NCBI GenBank assembly: GCA_030835185.1 | Contig: JAUQWL010000016.1 | Span: 1-9,004, forward strand | Length of the DNA: 9,004 nucleotides | From: Solirubrobacterales bacterium | GTDB taxonomy: Bacteria > Actinomycetota > Thermoleophilia > Solirubrobacterales > 70-9 | Reading direction: 5' to 3' | Shown: positions 1 through 7,951 of the stretch, piece after piece | Numbering within the stretch: the stretch's first letter is position 1 | How the letters are laid out: each line of letters starts with the position of its first letter | Translations under genes and position numbers: made by a program | Notes under the pieces: generated by a model | The model's input: the letters and a program-made list of their open reading frames with translations, nothing else | Told to the model about the DNA's origin: nothing | Databases searched by the model: none

Positions 1-694
1 GCTCGATGCCCTCGATCAGTGCGCCGGCGACCCGGCTGACCTCGACCGGCTCGGTCATGAACGCCGGCACCAGTTCCCGCCGCAGTTCATCGATCCGCGG
101 GTTGTCGAATATCTCACCGATCAGACCGGTCTTGACGAAGGCGAAATGGGCCACCGAGGCGCTGGCGCCGTGCGGGGCGAGTTCGGTCCGAAGTGCCCGG
201 CCGAGCGCCTCGACCGCCGCCTTGGATGTCGCGTAGCTGCTGTTGAGCAGGCCGTTGGCGGTGGCGTAGGCCGAGCTGATCAGGACGAACTGGCCGCGAT
301 TCCCGATCACCTGTTCGATGCAGGCACGGATCGTCCGCACCACTCCCTGCACGTTGACTTCGAGCACACGCTCCCATTCATCGGTGGAGATGTCCCGGGT
401 GGTCGTCTTGCGCGGGGTGATACCGGCGTTGGCGATCACCACGTCGACCCGGCCCAGACGCTCAACCGCAGACCGAACGGCCGTGTCGATCTCGGAGGCG
501 ACGGTCACATCGGCACCGATGCCGGTCGCCCGCTCCCCGATCGCCTCGGCCGACTCGGCAGCCAGATCGGGATCGAGGTCGACCAAAGCGACTGAAGCGC
601 CCCGCCCGTGGGCCAGCTTCGCGGTCTCGAAGCCGATCCCGCGCGCCCCCCCGGTCACCAGTACGACTTTGCCGCTGAGATCGTAGGCAGGCAT
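1..694 (-). CDS. SDR family NAD(P)-dependent oxidoreductase (C terminus cut by window edge)
   Basis: A classical short-chain dehydrogenase/reductase. 231 residues are visible from the ATG at 694 and the frame is open to the window edge, so about 20-60 C-terminal residues are missing. Visible motifs are the cofactor glycine motif TGGARGIG (residues 14-21), an acidic Asp39 at the end of the second strand (VALVDLD), which in this family favours NAD over NADP, NAG at 89-91, a structural Asn at 114, catalytic Ser141 and the YATSK active site (Tyr154, Lys158). The usual Pro-Gly after the sixth strand is replaced by VAHFAFVKTG. The start lies 19 bases after the transporter stop, so it is probably the distal operon gene. 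The substrate cannot be read from the sequence. Next to a ketone carboxylase it could oxidise a secondary alcohol such as isopropanol to the ketone, or interconvert a 3-hydroxy and 3-oxo acid; that is inference. A decayed relative lies at 7952-8152. Confidence 0.93.
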   Translation of the reverse strand, partial: MPAYDLSGKVVLVTGGARGIGFETAKLAHGRGASVALVDLDPDLAAESAEAIGERATGIGADVTVASEIDTAVRSAVERLGRVDVVIANAGITPRKTTTRDISTDEWERVLEVNVQGVVRTIRACIEQVIGNRGQFVLISSAYATANGLLNSSYATSKAAVEALGRALRTELAPHGASASVAHFAFVKTGLIGEIFDNPRIDELRRELVPAFMTEPVEVSRVAGALIEGIE

Positions 695-713
695 TGGCGC
701 GGGCTACCGCCGC

Positions 714-1811
714 TCAGCCATCCTCGACCTGATCCTCCGTCGCGATCGGATCGACCACAGGTGTCCGCAGTTGACGCGCGATCGAGCGCAACATGCCGAT
801 GAACGTGGCAAGCCACGCGGTCAGAGCCGCCACCAGGAACACTTCAGGCAGACCGTCGAGGAAATGCAGGTCCATGGCTTCGGCCATCCGGTTGGTGGCC
901 ACCGCATACATGCCGAGCGGGAACACCGCCCCCCAGTAGAGCGGGTCATATTCAAACGGCAGCCGCCGGTAGCCGTACCGCCACACAGCCAGGATCGCGA
1001 TGATCGGAATCCACCAGGTCCCGGTCGCCCAGTAGAAGACCGTGAAGCCTTCGAGGAAGGCTCGAAGCGAATTCAGGAATGGCGCGTCGGCACTCTCGGC
1101 GCTGTTGAGGATCAGCAGCGAACCGGCCGTCGTCGAGATCGCCATCGCACCCATGTTGATCCAGTACGGCGGCGAGAGATCGGCGGGCGAGAACCGGAAG
1201 AACATGTAGCGGTAGAAGATCAGCGAAATGATCCAGATGTAGAGCATGCCGCCCCATAGCCACATCGAAAGGGCGAAGAAATTGGCGTACAGCCTCACTG
1301 GCTGCTCCCAGTGCTGGGCGAGAAGGGCGGTCAGTACGGCGACCGACTGAGTCGCCACGACGGCCACCAGCCAGCCTCCGTTGATCCCTTCGACCAGCGA
1401 CGGCTTGTTCTCCTTGATCGTGAGGATCGTGAATATCGCGTAAGTGAGAAGCACCCAGAAGACCACCCCCGCCCCGAGCAGAACGACCGCCGGTTCGAAG
1501 TGGCCGGCGACGAGAATGACCTGGCTGCCCAGCACGCAGGTGGCCGCGACGATAGTCAGAAACCCGAAGCTGAGGCGGTGATTGGTGAGGTCCGCCAGCA
1601 TCGCCGTCCTGTGGCGGACGACCCTGAGGATGGTCAGAATCCAGAGGATGGTGAAGAGGACAATGTTGATGGCGAACAGCGTCTTGGCGATCAGTCCGTA
1701 GCCGAGCAGTTCGGTCGCGATCGAGACGATTCCGGTCGCCATCACCATGGCGAAAGATGCGGGTGAGAGGCCCTTCAGCATTCCGTCGGCCCTGGTCAGG
1801 AACTCGCCCAT
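714..1811 (-). CDS. TDT/SLAC1-family membrane transporter (tellurite-resistance/dicarboxylate transporter type)
   Basis: A 365-residue integral membrane protein of the tellurite-resistance/dicarboxylate transporter (TDT) superfamily, which includes TehA, Mae1 and the plant anion channel SLAC1. About ten hydrophobic segments can be placed, roughly at residues 17-37, 42-62, 83-103, 108-132, 146-166, 174-200, 217-236, 253-278, 290-308 and 321-343. The N-terminal signature is PASFAMVMATGIVS (17-30), and FFALSMWLWGGMLYIW (178-193) is another family-like stretch. The tail after 345 is short, charged and presumably cytoplasmic. The ATG at 1811 is preceded by GAGGAG about nine bases upstream, supporting that start. 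It begins 37 bases after the alpha-subunit stop. Known members move anions or C4-dicarboxylates. Here it may import or export a carboxylate linked to the carboxylase, for example acetoacetate, but substrate and direction are inference. Despite the family name, a tellurite role is not suggested by this context. Confidence 0.88.
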   Translation of the reverse strand: MGEFLTRADGMLKGLSPASFAMVMATGIVSIATELLGYGLIAKTLFAINIVLFTILWILTILRVVRHRTAMLADLTNHRLSFGFLTIVAATCVLGSQVILVAGHFEPAVVLLGAGVVFWVLLTYAIFTILTIKENKPSLVEGINGGWLVAVVATQSVAVLTALLAQHWEQPVRLYANFFALSMWLWGGMLYIWIISLIFYRYMFFRFSPADLSPPYWINMGAMAISTTAGSLLILNSAESADAPFLNSLRAFLEGFTVFYWATGTWWIPIIAILAVWRYGYRRLPFEYDPLYWGAVFPLGMYAVATNRMAEAMDLHFLDGLPEVFLVAALTAWLATFIGMLRSIARQLRTPVVDPIATEDQVEDG

Positions 1812-1848
1812 CGCCTACGGCTCCTCGACTGTCACCGTAGAAACCGCC

Positions 1849-4641
1849 TCACGGCAACTCCCGCTTCAGCCAGCCGTTGTAGAAGCCCGGCAGGTCGGGC
1901 AGGAAGTCGTGCACGACCGGGTAGCCGGGTGGTACCGGTTCGACTTCCAGCAGCGCTCCGCTGAGCGGGCAGTGGAACTCGCGCAACTCCATCCATTCCG
2001 GATCGGCATGACCCATTTTCGGATAGACCTCCCGCATCGACTGTTCAGTATCGCGGACGCGCACGGCGGAATGCATCTTCCAGTTTTCGTCCCAGCCGCA
2101 AAGGTCTGCGCCGGCGTCGGTCCGGATCACGTACTCACCGTCGTCGGCACGCCGGACCACGTTGAGGCCCTCACCGACCGGCAGCAGGATCGGATCGTCC
2201 CAGGCGACGCGGGCCTGCAGCACGGCGACCCACTGGTCGAAACGGCCGGCGTCCTTGAAACCCGACTGGATCTCCCTGACCGCCCGCCGGGAGAGCTTGC
2301 CGTCGAGCATGTCACCGAGCACCTCGGCGGTGACCGTCGCACCTGCGGCGGCGGGCGCCGCGTCGTCCTCGGTCAGGAACACGTTCGTCTCTGCCAGGTA
2401 GCGGGCTGCCGAATCAGCCGGGCTGACTTTGCCCGGTTCGGACGCTGCGGCAGCGACGGTCGGGGTGGCCACTGCGAACTCGAAGTCCTCGGGCAGATCC
2501 CAGAAGCCGCGGTACTCGGCTGCAAAACGTGGTGAGAGGCGCATCGATTCGGCAAGCATCTCGGTGACCGGTGCGATCAGCTCCCCGGCGAGCACCCGCT
2601 CACGCTGTGCTTCCCACCATTCGGATGCGGGAACCGTCTGCTCGAGACGTTGCGCCATCCTCGCCGGGCGATCGGAGACCGCGTAGGCCTTCTCGGCATA
2701 TTCGGGCAGCAGGTGACCTTCGGCGACATCGGTTTCAACCGACTCGACCGGGCGGAGCAACGGGTCGCCGACCCCGCCACCGCCTTTGTAGGTCATCAGG
2801 AAGAGGTCACCCTGCCTGGCCGGCTCGAGGGTCCGCAGCGCGTCCTGCTTGTAGGTGCGCCGGCCGTCGAGTTCAAACAGTGCCGGCTCGTCGTAGCTGC
2901 CGTCTCCCGTCGGGTAGCTCTCGCCCCGGGCCGCGCGCTCGATCAGGTCGGACTCTTTGAGGATATGCACGTACGAAGTGGAAGCCGGGTACCCACCGAA
3001 GATCCCCGGCGAGGTGAATGCCTTCGCCATGCCGATCGTCTGGACTTCGTACTGCGGCGTGTTCCAGGTGAGAAACAGCGACTCGAATCCCGACCCGCCA
3101 CGGTGGCGGCCGATTCCTGCGGTCGACGCCTTGACCTCGCGGCCGAGGTAGATGAACGGCGAGAGCATCTCCCAGATCTCGCAGTCCCCGAGGTCGCCTT
3201 CGGGGTTGAACGGCGCGGCGCCGTAGTCGAGGCCGTCGAGCACGTACTTGCCTCCCATGCCACCGCCCGCAAGCTCGAAGTTGACGAACGCGGAGTTGTT
3301 CCCGTACTGGTCGATGCCGCCGCCCTGGAATGCGGACGGCTCATGGTAGGAGGCGGTGATCTCCTCGATGAAGCCGCGACCCTGCAGCGCCCGTGAGAGA
3401 CCGCGCAGGTATCCGGTGAAGGTGACGAACAACGGCGGCCACGGAACGCTCGAAGAGCACAGGGCTTCTCCCTTGTTGGCCCAGGTGCCTTCGGGATAGT
3501 TGCCGCGGGTCGCGAGGTAACCGCCGTCGTTGACCTTGTCGTTGCAGATCAGGGTCTGGGTCAGCACCAGCCAGGTCATGCCCTGGACGCCGGCCGGGGT
3601 CGCGTTCATCGCATGCCAGCCCCAGGCCGAGCTGCCGTCGAGGTCGACGTCCATGATGCCGTCGTCGCCGAAGCGCATCTCGAAGCAGCCGTGCATCATG
3701 AAATCGCGGCGGGCGATCATAGGCAGCGAGTCCTTGTCCGCCAACTGGGTGTCGAAAAAGCCCGGCGCCCGGTAGCGGCCGGGGATCGTCATCCGGCGCA
3801 CGGTCGACTTGAACGAGCGGCGCGTATCCTCGATCACTTCGCGCGAGAACTGCTTGAACCGGTCGGGTCCTTCGTCGGCGATCATCCGCTCGACCGCGTC
3901 GCGGATCATGTGGCAGCCGGCAAGCCGGGTCTTCTCGTCGAGCAGGTAGTACATCGGGGCGCGAGTCATGCGCTTGATCCGCTCCAGGTGCGGCTGGTGG
4001 ATCTCGTCACCCTCGCCGATGCGCTCGCCGTGGAGGTCGATGCCGTCCTCGAAGACGTAGGTCGGGCCGACCGGCACACCGCCCGGGGTCGACGCGCCGA
4101 TGTCGACCACGTGGGTCACGCCACCGGCCCAGGCGACGAGTTCGTCCTCCCAGAAAATCGGCACGAAGGTCTGGACGTCGGCCGGGTGGACGTTGCCGAT
4201 GGTCGGGTCGTTGTTGGCGAAGATGTCGCCGGGGCGGATCCGCGGGTTCTCCTCCCAGCCGTTCCGGACGAAGAACTTCAGCGCCTCCGACATCGTGTGG
4301 ACGTGCACGATGATCCCGGTCGACAGCGCGATCGACTCGCCGTCGGGCGTGTAGAGCGCGAAGCACAGTTCGCCGAGTTCGCGCACGATCGGCGAAGCGG
4401 AGATGTTGAGCGCGGTCTCGCGGGCCGAGACGAGGCCGCCGCGGATCCGGCTGAACAGTTTCTCGAAGCCGATCGGATCCGACTCCTTCAGCGTGAGTCG
4501 CTCGAGGCCGGCGTAACAGCCGGTCTCGGCGAAGCTGCGCTCGCCGTCCTCGAGCATCTGCTTCAGGCTGCGGCCGTTCCAGCCGATCGGCCGGGGATCT
4601 GAATCCGGCCCGGAACCCGGGACGGTCACGGATCCGGTCAT
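1849..4641 (-). CDS. Acetone/ketone carboxylase alpha subunit (HyuB-like) fused to a gamma-subunit domain
   Basis: 930 residues, much longer than the roughly 776 of Xanthobacter AcxB. Residues about 40-725 are a hydantoinase-B/AcxB-type alpha subunit: YAGLERLTLKESDPI, GELCFALY, NVHPADVQT and GGVTHVVD align with AcxB from memory. The four ligands I recall for the catalytic Mn in AcxB (Glu89, His150, Asp153, His175) fall here at Glu91, His152, Asp155 and His177, a constant offset of two. An Ala-rich linker (about 725-765) leads to residues 770-930, which resemble the separate gamma subunit AcxC (VAWDDPILLPVG, WDENWKMHSAVRVRDT, YPVVHDFLPDLPGFY). The complex carboxylates a ketone with bicarbonate and ATP in the cytoplasm, acetone giving acetoacetate; the exact ketone is unproven here. 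The start overlaps the beta-subunit stop (ATGA) and follows a strong GGGGAGG ribosome site, so the two are translationally coupled. Confidence 0.93.
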   Translation of the reverse strand: MTGSVTVPGSGPDSDPRPIGWNGRSLKQMLEDGERSFAETGCYAGLERLTLKESDPIGFEKLFSRIRGGLVSARETALNISASPIVRELGELCFALYTPDGESIALSTGIIVHVHTMSEALKFFVRNGWEENPRIRPGDIFANNDPTIGNVHPADVQTFVPIFWEDELVAWAGGVTHVVDIGASTPGGVPVGPTYVFEDGIDLHGERIGEGDEIHQPHLERIKRMTRAPMYYLLDEKTRLAGCHMIRDAVERMIADEGPDRFKQFSREVIEDTRRSFKSTVRRMTIPGRYRAPGFFDTQLADKDSLPMIARRDFMMHGCFEMRFGDDGIMDVDLDGSSAWGWHAMNATPAGVQGMTWLVLTQTLICNDKVNDGGYLATRGNYPEGTWANKGEALCSSSVPWPPLFVTFTGYLRGLSRALQGRGFIEEITASYHEPSAFQGGGIDQYGNNSAFVNFELAGGGMGGKYVLDGLDYGAAPFNPEGDLGDCEIWEMLSPFIYLGREVKASTAGIGRHRGGSGFESLFLTWNTPQYEVQTIGMAKAFTSPGIFGGYPASTSYVHILKESDLIERAARGESYPTGDGSYDEPALFELDGRRTYKQDALRTLEPARQGDLFLMTYKGGGGVGDPLLRPVESVETDVAEGHLLPEYAEKAYAVSDRPARMAQRLEQTVPASEWWEAQRERVLAGELIAPVTEMLAESMRLSPRFAAEYRGFWDLPEDFEFAVATPTVAAAASEPGKVSPADSAARYLAETNVFLTEDDAAPAAAGATVTAEVLGDMLDGKLSRRAVREIQSGFKDAGRFDQWVAVLQARVAWDDPILLPVGEGLNVVRRADDGEYVIRTDAGADLCGWDENWKMHSAVRVRDTEQSMREVYPKMGHADPEWMELREFHCPLSGALLEVEPVPPGYPVVHDFLPDLPGFYNGWLKRELP

Positions 4642-6791
4642 CCACCCTCCCCGCGGTTTTCGAGGTGGAAGATGTCGTTGGCATCGACCCAGGCCCGCCT
4701 GTCGGGCGGGATCGGGAAGGTCGTCGCCGCCGCTTCGATGATCGCCGGGCCCTCGATCGTATGGCCGTTCCGGACCGCTTCCATCTCGTAGATATCGGTT
4801 TCGACGAATCCCGGCTCGGGGACGTTCCAGTAGACGCTGCGCACGCTCTTGACCGGTGGCGATCCGGAGGTGACCGCCATTTCGACCAGCGAGGGCTTCT
4901 CGATCCCGACCCGGCCACGGACCACGGCCTGGGTCACCAGGTAACCGAGTTCGGGAGACGCGGCGGAGCGCGCGTAAAGCTTGCCGTAGGCGGCCTCGAA
5001 GGCGGCGATCAGCTCATCGATCCGGTCGACGCTCGAGATGTCCGGCGAGGGCGACTCGATCTCGATGTCGTTGAGCTGGCCGTAGTACTGCATGCGTACG
5101 GCACGCACGAACTCAACCTCCCCGGCCCCGTATCCGGACTTCTCGAACTCGGCCGCGACACGGGTTTCGAGCGCCCGCCAGGCTTCGGTGATCATCGCGC
5201 CCATGCCCGCCGTCATCTCCGCCGGGTATTCGGGCAACAGCGGCAGGTCGACGCTGCGGTCAAAGCGGTACTCGAAGTCGGCACAGGCGCAGCCGAAGGC
5301 GCTGAACCCGGCTGCCCACGCCGGGACGAGGACCTCCGCATACGGCACCCCGGCTGTGTAACCGGCGACGTGGAGCGGTCCGCCGCCGCCGTAGCAGAGC
5401 AGCGTGTAGTCGGCCGGTGAGTAGCCCTTGCCGAGGACCCGGCCGACCGCCTCCTGTCGCAGGGTCGTCTCGAACAGGTCGATCACCCCTGCGGCGGCCT
5501 CGTCGACCTCCAGCCCGAGCGGGCCGGCGAGCTGCCCGGAAATCGCATGCCGGGCACGCTCGATGTCGAGGTCGACCTCACCACCGAGGAAGTAATCGGG
5601 ATTGAGACGGCCGAGTACGAGGTTCAGGTCGGTGACCGAGATCGTCTCGACCCCTCCTTCGGGCCACGAGGTGCCGATCATCGCGCCGGCCGAGTCGGGA
5701 CCGAGTTCCGGACGACGGGAGTTCGGATCGACGCGCACGTAAGAGCCGCAGCCGGCGCCGAGCGAGTCGATCTTGACCAGTGGCATGTTGAGAACGAAAC
5801 GGGCCATGTCCGGAGTCGGGTTGACCTCGTAGGAGCCGTCGGTGATCAGCGCGATGTCGAAGCTGGTCCCACCGATGTCGGTGCAGAGGATGTTGTTGCG
5901 GTCGATCCGCTCGCCGAGCCAGTGCGCACCGACGACCCCTCCGATCGGTCCGGAGACAAGAGTCGTCGCGAGCTGCCTGGCCTCGATCGAGACCGTGCCA
6001 CCGTGGCTGGCCATGACCCGCAACTCGAAACCGGCGCCCGATTCGCGCGTGCTGTCGCGCACGGCCCGCAGCGTGCCGCGCGAGGGCTCGGCCGCATAGG
6101 CCTCGATCACCGTCGTATTCAGTCGCGGAAGGTCGCGCCTGGTCGGGTAGAGCTCGCTCGACAGGAAGACCGGCACGGGCTCGGGTCCATGGTTGGCGAT
6201 CTCCTCGGCGAGGATCTCCGCGACTCTGGCCTCGTGACCCGGGTTGCGGTAGCTGAAGAGCAGCGAGACGACGATCGCGTCGACGCCGTCGGCCAGCAGC
6301 TCGCGGGCGGCCTCGCGGGCGTCGGCATCGCGCAGCGGCAGGACCTCGGTGCCGTAGAGGTCGACCCGGCCCCGTACGCCCTTGATCTTCGAGCGCTCGA
6401 CCAGCGGCGGATTGTGGTGGTGGGTCGCAACATGCAGCCGGTCGCCGTAGGAGAAGCCGAGGTAAGTCTGAATCGCCCGTTCCATGCGCAGCGCGTCTTC
6501 CTGGCCCGCGGTCACGATCACTCCGACGGTCAGGCCGGTCCGAGACAGCAGGCGGTTGAGCATCGCCGTCCCGCTGAAGACGCCGGCGCGGATCTCGGGG
6601 AAGGCGTCCTCGGCGGTGGTATCCCACTGCTCGAGTGCATCGCGGGCCGAGCGCATGAAGCCGACCGACTCGTCCTCGGGCGTGGTCCGCGCCTTGCCGA
6701 CCACGAAACTGCCGCGCTCGTCAACTATGAAAGTGTCAGTCATCGTCCCGCCCGCGTCGATCGCGAGAACCCTGGGCCGATGAGCGGCCAT
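4638..6791 (-). CDS. Acetone/ketone carboxylase beta subunit (HyuA-like, ATP-binding)
   Basis: 717 residues, the same length I recall for Xanthobacter AcxA. It belongs to the hydantoinase-A/oxoprolinase superfamily with an ASKHA-type ATP fold. Visible motifs are phosphate-1 AIDAGGTMTDTF (residues 10-21), phosphate-2 TDIGGTSFDIAL (304-315) and the adenosine motif YGGGGPLH (467-474). GTMTD rather than the GTFTD usual in hydantoinases and 5-oxoprolinases, together with AEPSRGTLRAV, VPAWAAGFSAFGCACADFEYR and MQYYGQLNDIEIESP, points to the acetone-carboxylase branch. In that family beta uses ATP to phosphorylate ketone and bicarbonate, and the intermediates pass to the alpha Mn site. The ATG at 6791 shares its A with the heme A synthase stop (TGATG), and no good ribosome site lies at normal spacing, so translation probably depends on reinitiation. 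Acetophenone or another ketone remains possible as substrate. Confidence 0.93.
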   Translation of the reverse strand: MAAHRPRVLAIDAGGTMTDTFIVDERGSFVVGKARTTPEDESVGFMRSARDALEQWDTTAEDAFPEIRAGVFSGTAMLNRLLSRTGLTVGVIVTAGQEDALRMERAIQTYLGFSYGDRLHVATHHHNPPLVERSKIKGVRGRVDLYGTEVLPLRDADAREAARELLADGVDAIVVSLLFSYRNPGHEARVAEILAEEIANHGPEPVPVFLSSELYPTRRDLPRLNTTVIEAYAAEPSRGTLRAVRDSTRESGAGFELRVMASHGGTVSIEARQLATTLVSGPIGGVVGAHWLGERIDRNNILCTDIGGTSFDIALITDGSYEVNPTPDMARFVLNMPLVKIDSLGAGCGSYVRVDPNSRRPELGPDSAGAMIGTSWPEGGVETISVTDLNLVLGRLNPDYFLGGEVDLDIERARHAISGQLAGPLGLEVDEAAAGVIDLFETTLRQEAVGRVLGKGYSPADYTLLCYGGGGPLHVAGYTAGVPYAEVLVPAWAAGFSAFGCACADFEYRFDRSVDLPLLPEYPAEMTAGMGAMITEAWRALETRVAAEFEKSGYGAGEVEFVRAVRMQYYGQLNDIEIESPSPDISSVDRIDELIAAFEAAYGKLYARSAASPELGYLVTQAVVRGRVGIEKPSLVEMAVTSGSPPVKSVRSVYWNVPEPGFVETDIYEMEAVRNGHTIEGPAIIEAAATTFPIPPDRRAWVDANDIFHLENRGEGG

Positions 6792-7828
6792 CAGGCCGGA
6801 GACGCTCCGGCTGCCGCCGTGCCGGCGTCGGGCACCGTGGGACCGGCTCGCGCCGGGTCAGGCATGGTGCCCAGATTCAGCAGTGAGATCAGCGCGCCCG
6901 CGACCAGCATCCAGAGAGCCGAGCCCGTAGTCAGGTGAGCCAGAACCAGCAGCGCGCTCTCATCTGCCCAGACGTTCACCGCGCCGAGCAGGATCTGGAC
7001 GACGAGCACGGCCGCGATCGCCAGAGGCAGGCGACCGGCGAGGCGACGGCGGCGAAGCATCACGGCCAGGGTCGCGATGACCAGTGACGCGAAGAACATC
7101 AGGACCCGGTGGGTCAGCTGGATGTCGGTCATCTCACCCCGGCCGAAAGGCAGGAACTCGTTGTTGCAGGTCGGGAACTGCTGGCCGCAGGCATAGTGGG
7201 CCCCGGTGACCGTGTGGCCATCCGGGGTGCCGCGCTTTTCGGTACCGGCGATGACTCCGCCGGCAACGATTGTCGAGAGCAGCAGCAGGCAGGCAACGGA
7301 TGCGACAGCGATCAGCCCCTTTCCAGCGCCGGAGTCCGGCCTGCCGGGGCCGGCGATCGAGTAGATGATCATCAGGATCGCCAGCAGCACCATCGCCGTC
7401 CCGAGATGGGCGGCGACAAATCCGGAGTGGAGGCCGTACTCGACGGTCAGTCCGCCGAGCACCGCCTGTCCGAAGACGAGCAGTACAGCTCCGGACGCCC
7501 ACCGGCCGAGCGCCGGACGGTCGCGGAACTGCCGGACCGCCTGCCACAGAACGGCCAGCAGGAGGACGACCACGATCGCGGCCAGGATGCGGTGCGAGTA
7601 CTCGACGACGGAGTGCGTATCGACGTTGGGGACAAGCTGGCCGTCGCAGAGCGGCCACCCGCTGAGTCCGGCGGCTTCCGGCCCACAGCCCAGCCCGGCG
7701 TCGACCACCCGGACCACGCCGCCGAGGATGACCAGAAGAAACGAGGCCGTCGCGGTTACGAGGACCAGACGCCGGAACCTGCGCAGAACACCGACTTCGT
7801 CGGGTTCATTACTGGGACCCGAGGTCAC
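6791..7828 (-). CDS. ctaA: Heme A synthase (CtaA/COX15 family)
   Basis: 345 residues with about eight membrane helices in two homologous halves. The enzyme hydroxylates the C8 methyl of heme O in the membrane to make heme A for aa3-type cytochrome oxidase. The four family histidines are visible: His79 (EYSHR), His141 (AAHLGT), His240 (QLTHR) and His298 (LAHLTTG), with the conserved Glu76 before the first. A cysteine pair sits in the first outer loop (Cys48, Cys61, in AGLGCG and WPLCDG) and another in the second half (Cys214, Cys221). The last 25 residues are a Pro/Ala-rich, probably disordered tail. The start is GTG; an in-frame TGA lies three codons upstream, so no longer start is possible, and the next residues run straight into the first helix. 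No cytochrome oxidase gene is visible nearby. Instead the stop overlaps the start of the carboxylase beta subunit. Confidence 0.94.
   Translation of the reverse strand: MTSGPSNEPDEVGVLRRFRRLVLVTATASFLLVILGGVVRVVDAGLGCGPEAAGLSGWPLCDGQLVPNVDTHSVVEYSHRILAAIVVVLLLAVLWQAVRQFRDRPALGRWASGAVLLVFGQAVLGGLTVEYGLHSGFVAAHLGTAMVLLAILMIIYSIAGPGRPDSGAGKGLIAVASVACLLLLSTIVAGGVIAGTEKRGTPDGHTVTGAHYACGQQFPTCNNEFLPFGRGEMTDIQLTHRVLMFFASLVIATLAVMLRRRRLAGRLPLAIAAVLVVQILLGAVNVWADESALLVLAHLTTGSALWMLVAGALISLLNLGTMPDPARAGPTVPDAGTAAAGASPA
6795..6811 (-). repeat. Perfect hairpin at the heme A synthase/beta-subunit junction
   Basis: Arms GCCGGAG and CTCCGGC (seven base pairs, three-base loop) lie in the last codons of the heme A synthase, ending three bases before the ATG of the beta subunit. 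On the minus-strand transcript the only GGAG in the area lies in the 5' arm, 13 bases from the start and so both too far and paired. There is no U-run, so it is not an intrinsic terminator. It may restrict independent initiation on the beta gene unless the upstream ribosome melts it, but the effect is inference. Confidence 0.5.
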
Positions 7829-7857
7829 GCTGACTCAATCCGGACGAACACGCGCGG

Positions 7858-7863
7858 TTTATA
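7858..7863 (-). promoter_or_regulatory. Candidate -10 element for the minus-strand operon
   Basis: On the minus strand this reads TATAAA, 29 bases before the GTG of the heme A synthase, leaving a leader of about 20 bases. No convincing -35 hexamer lies 16-18 bases upstream, so the match is weak. It is the only AT-rich hexamer near the first gene of the block. A weak ribosome site (GGATTGAG) precedes the GTG. Confidence 0.3.
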
Positions 7864-7951
7864 CCATTCCGTGTGTGTAAAAGGGCTGCCCGCAAAAGAG
7901 CCGTTCCTGCCACAGTGCGCAATGCCGGGTCGTCCGCCGGACTTCGAATAG

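Noticed and set aside
714..1811. Tellurite-resistance assignment for the transporter
   Set aside because: The family name is historical. The neighbours are metabolic and no other tellurite gene is present.
3613..4602. A 329-codon open frame on the plus strand opposite the alpha subunit
   Set aside because: Antisense shadow; the minus strand frame holds the conserved metal-site residues.
1849..6791. Calling the pair hydantoinase or 5-oxoprolinase subunits
   Set aside because: The beta length of 717, GTMTD in the first phosphate motif, the alpha Mn-ligand pattern and the fused gamma domain fit the acetone-carboxylase branch better. 5-oxoprolinases and hydantoinases lack a gamma domain.
6795..6811. 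Hairpin read as a transcription terminator
   Set aside because: The stem is only seven base pairs, there is no T-run on the minus strand, and it would cut between genes whose coding regions overlap.
5547..6938. A 463-codon open frame on the plus strand opposite the carboxylase beta subunit
   Set aside because: Arg/Asp/Val-rich composition typical of the antisense of a GC-rich gene, with no recognisable motif, while the minus strand carries all beta-subunit motifs.
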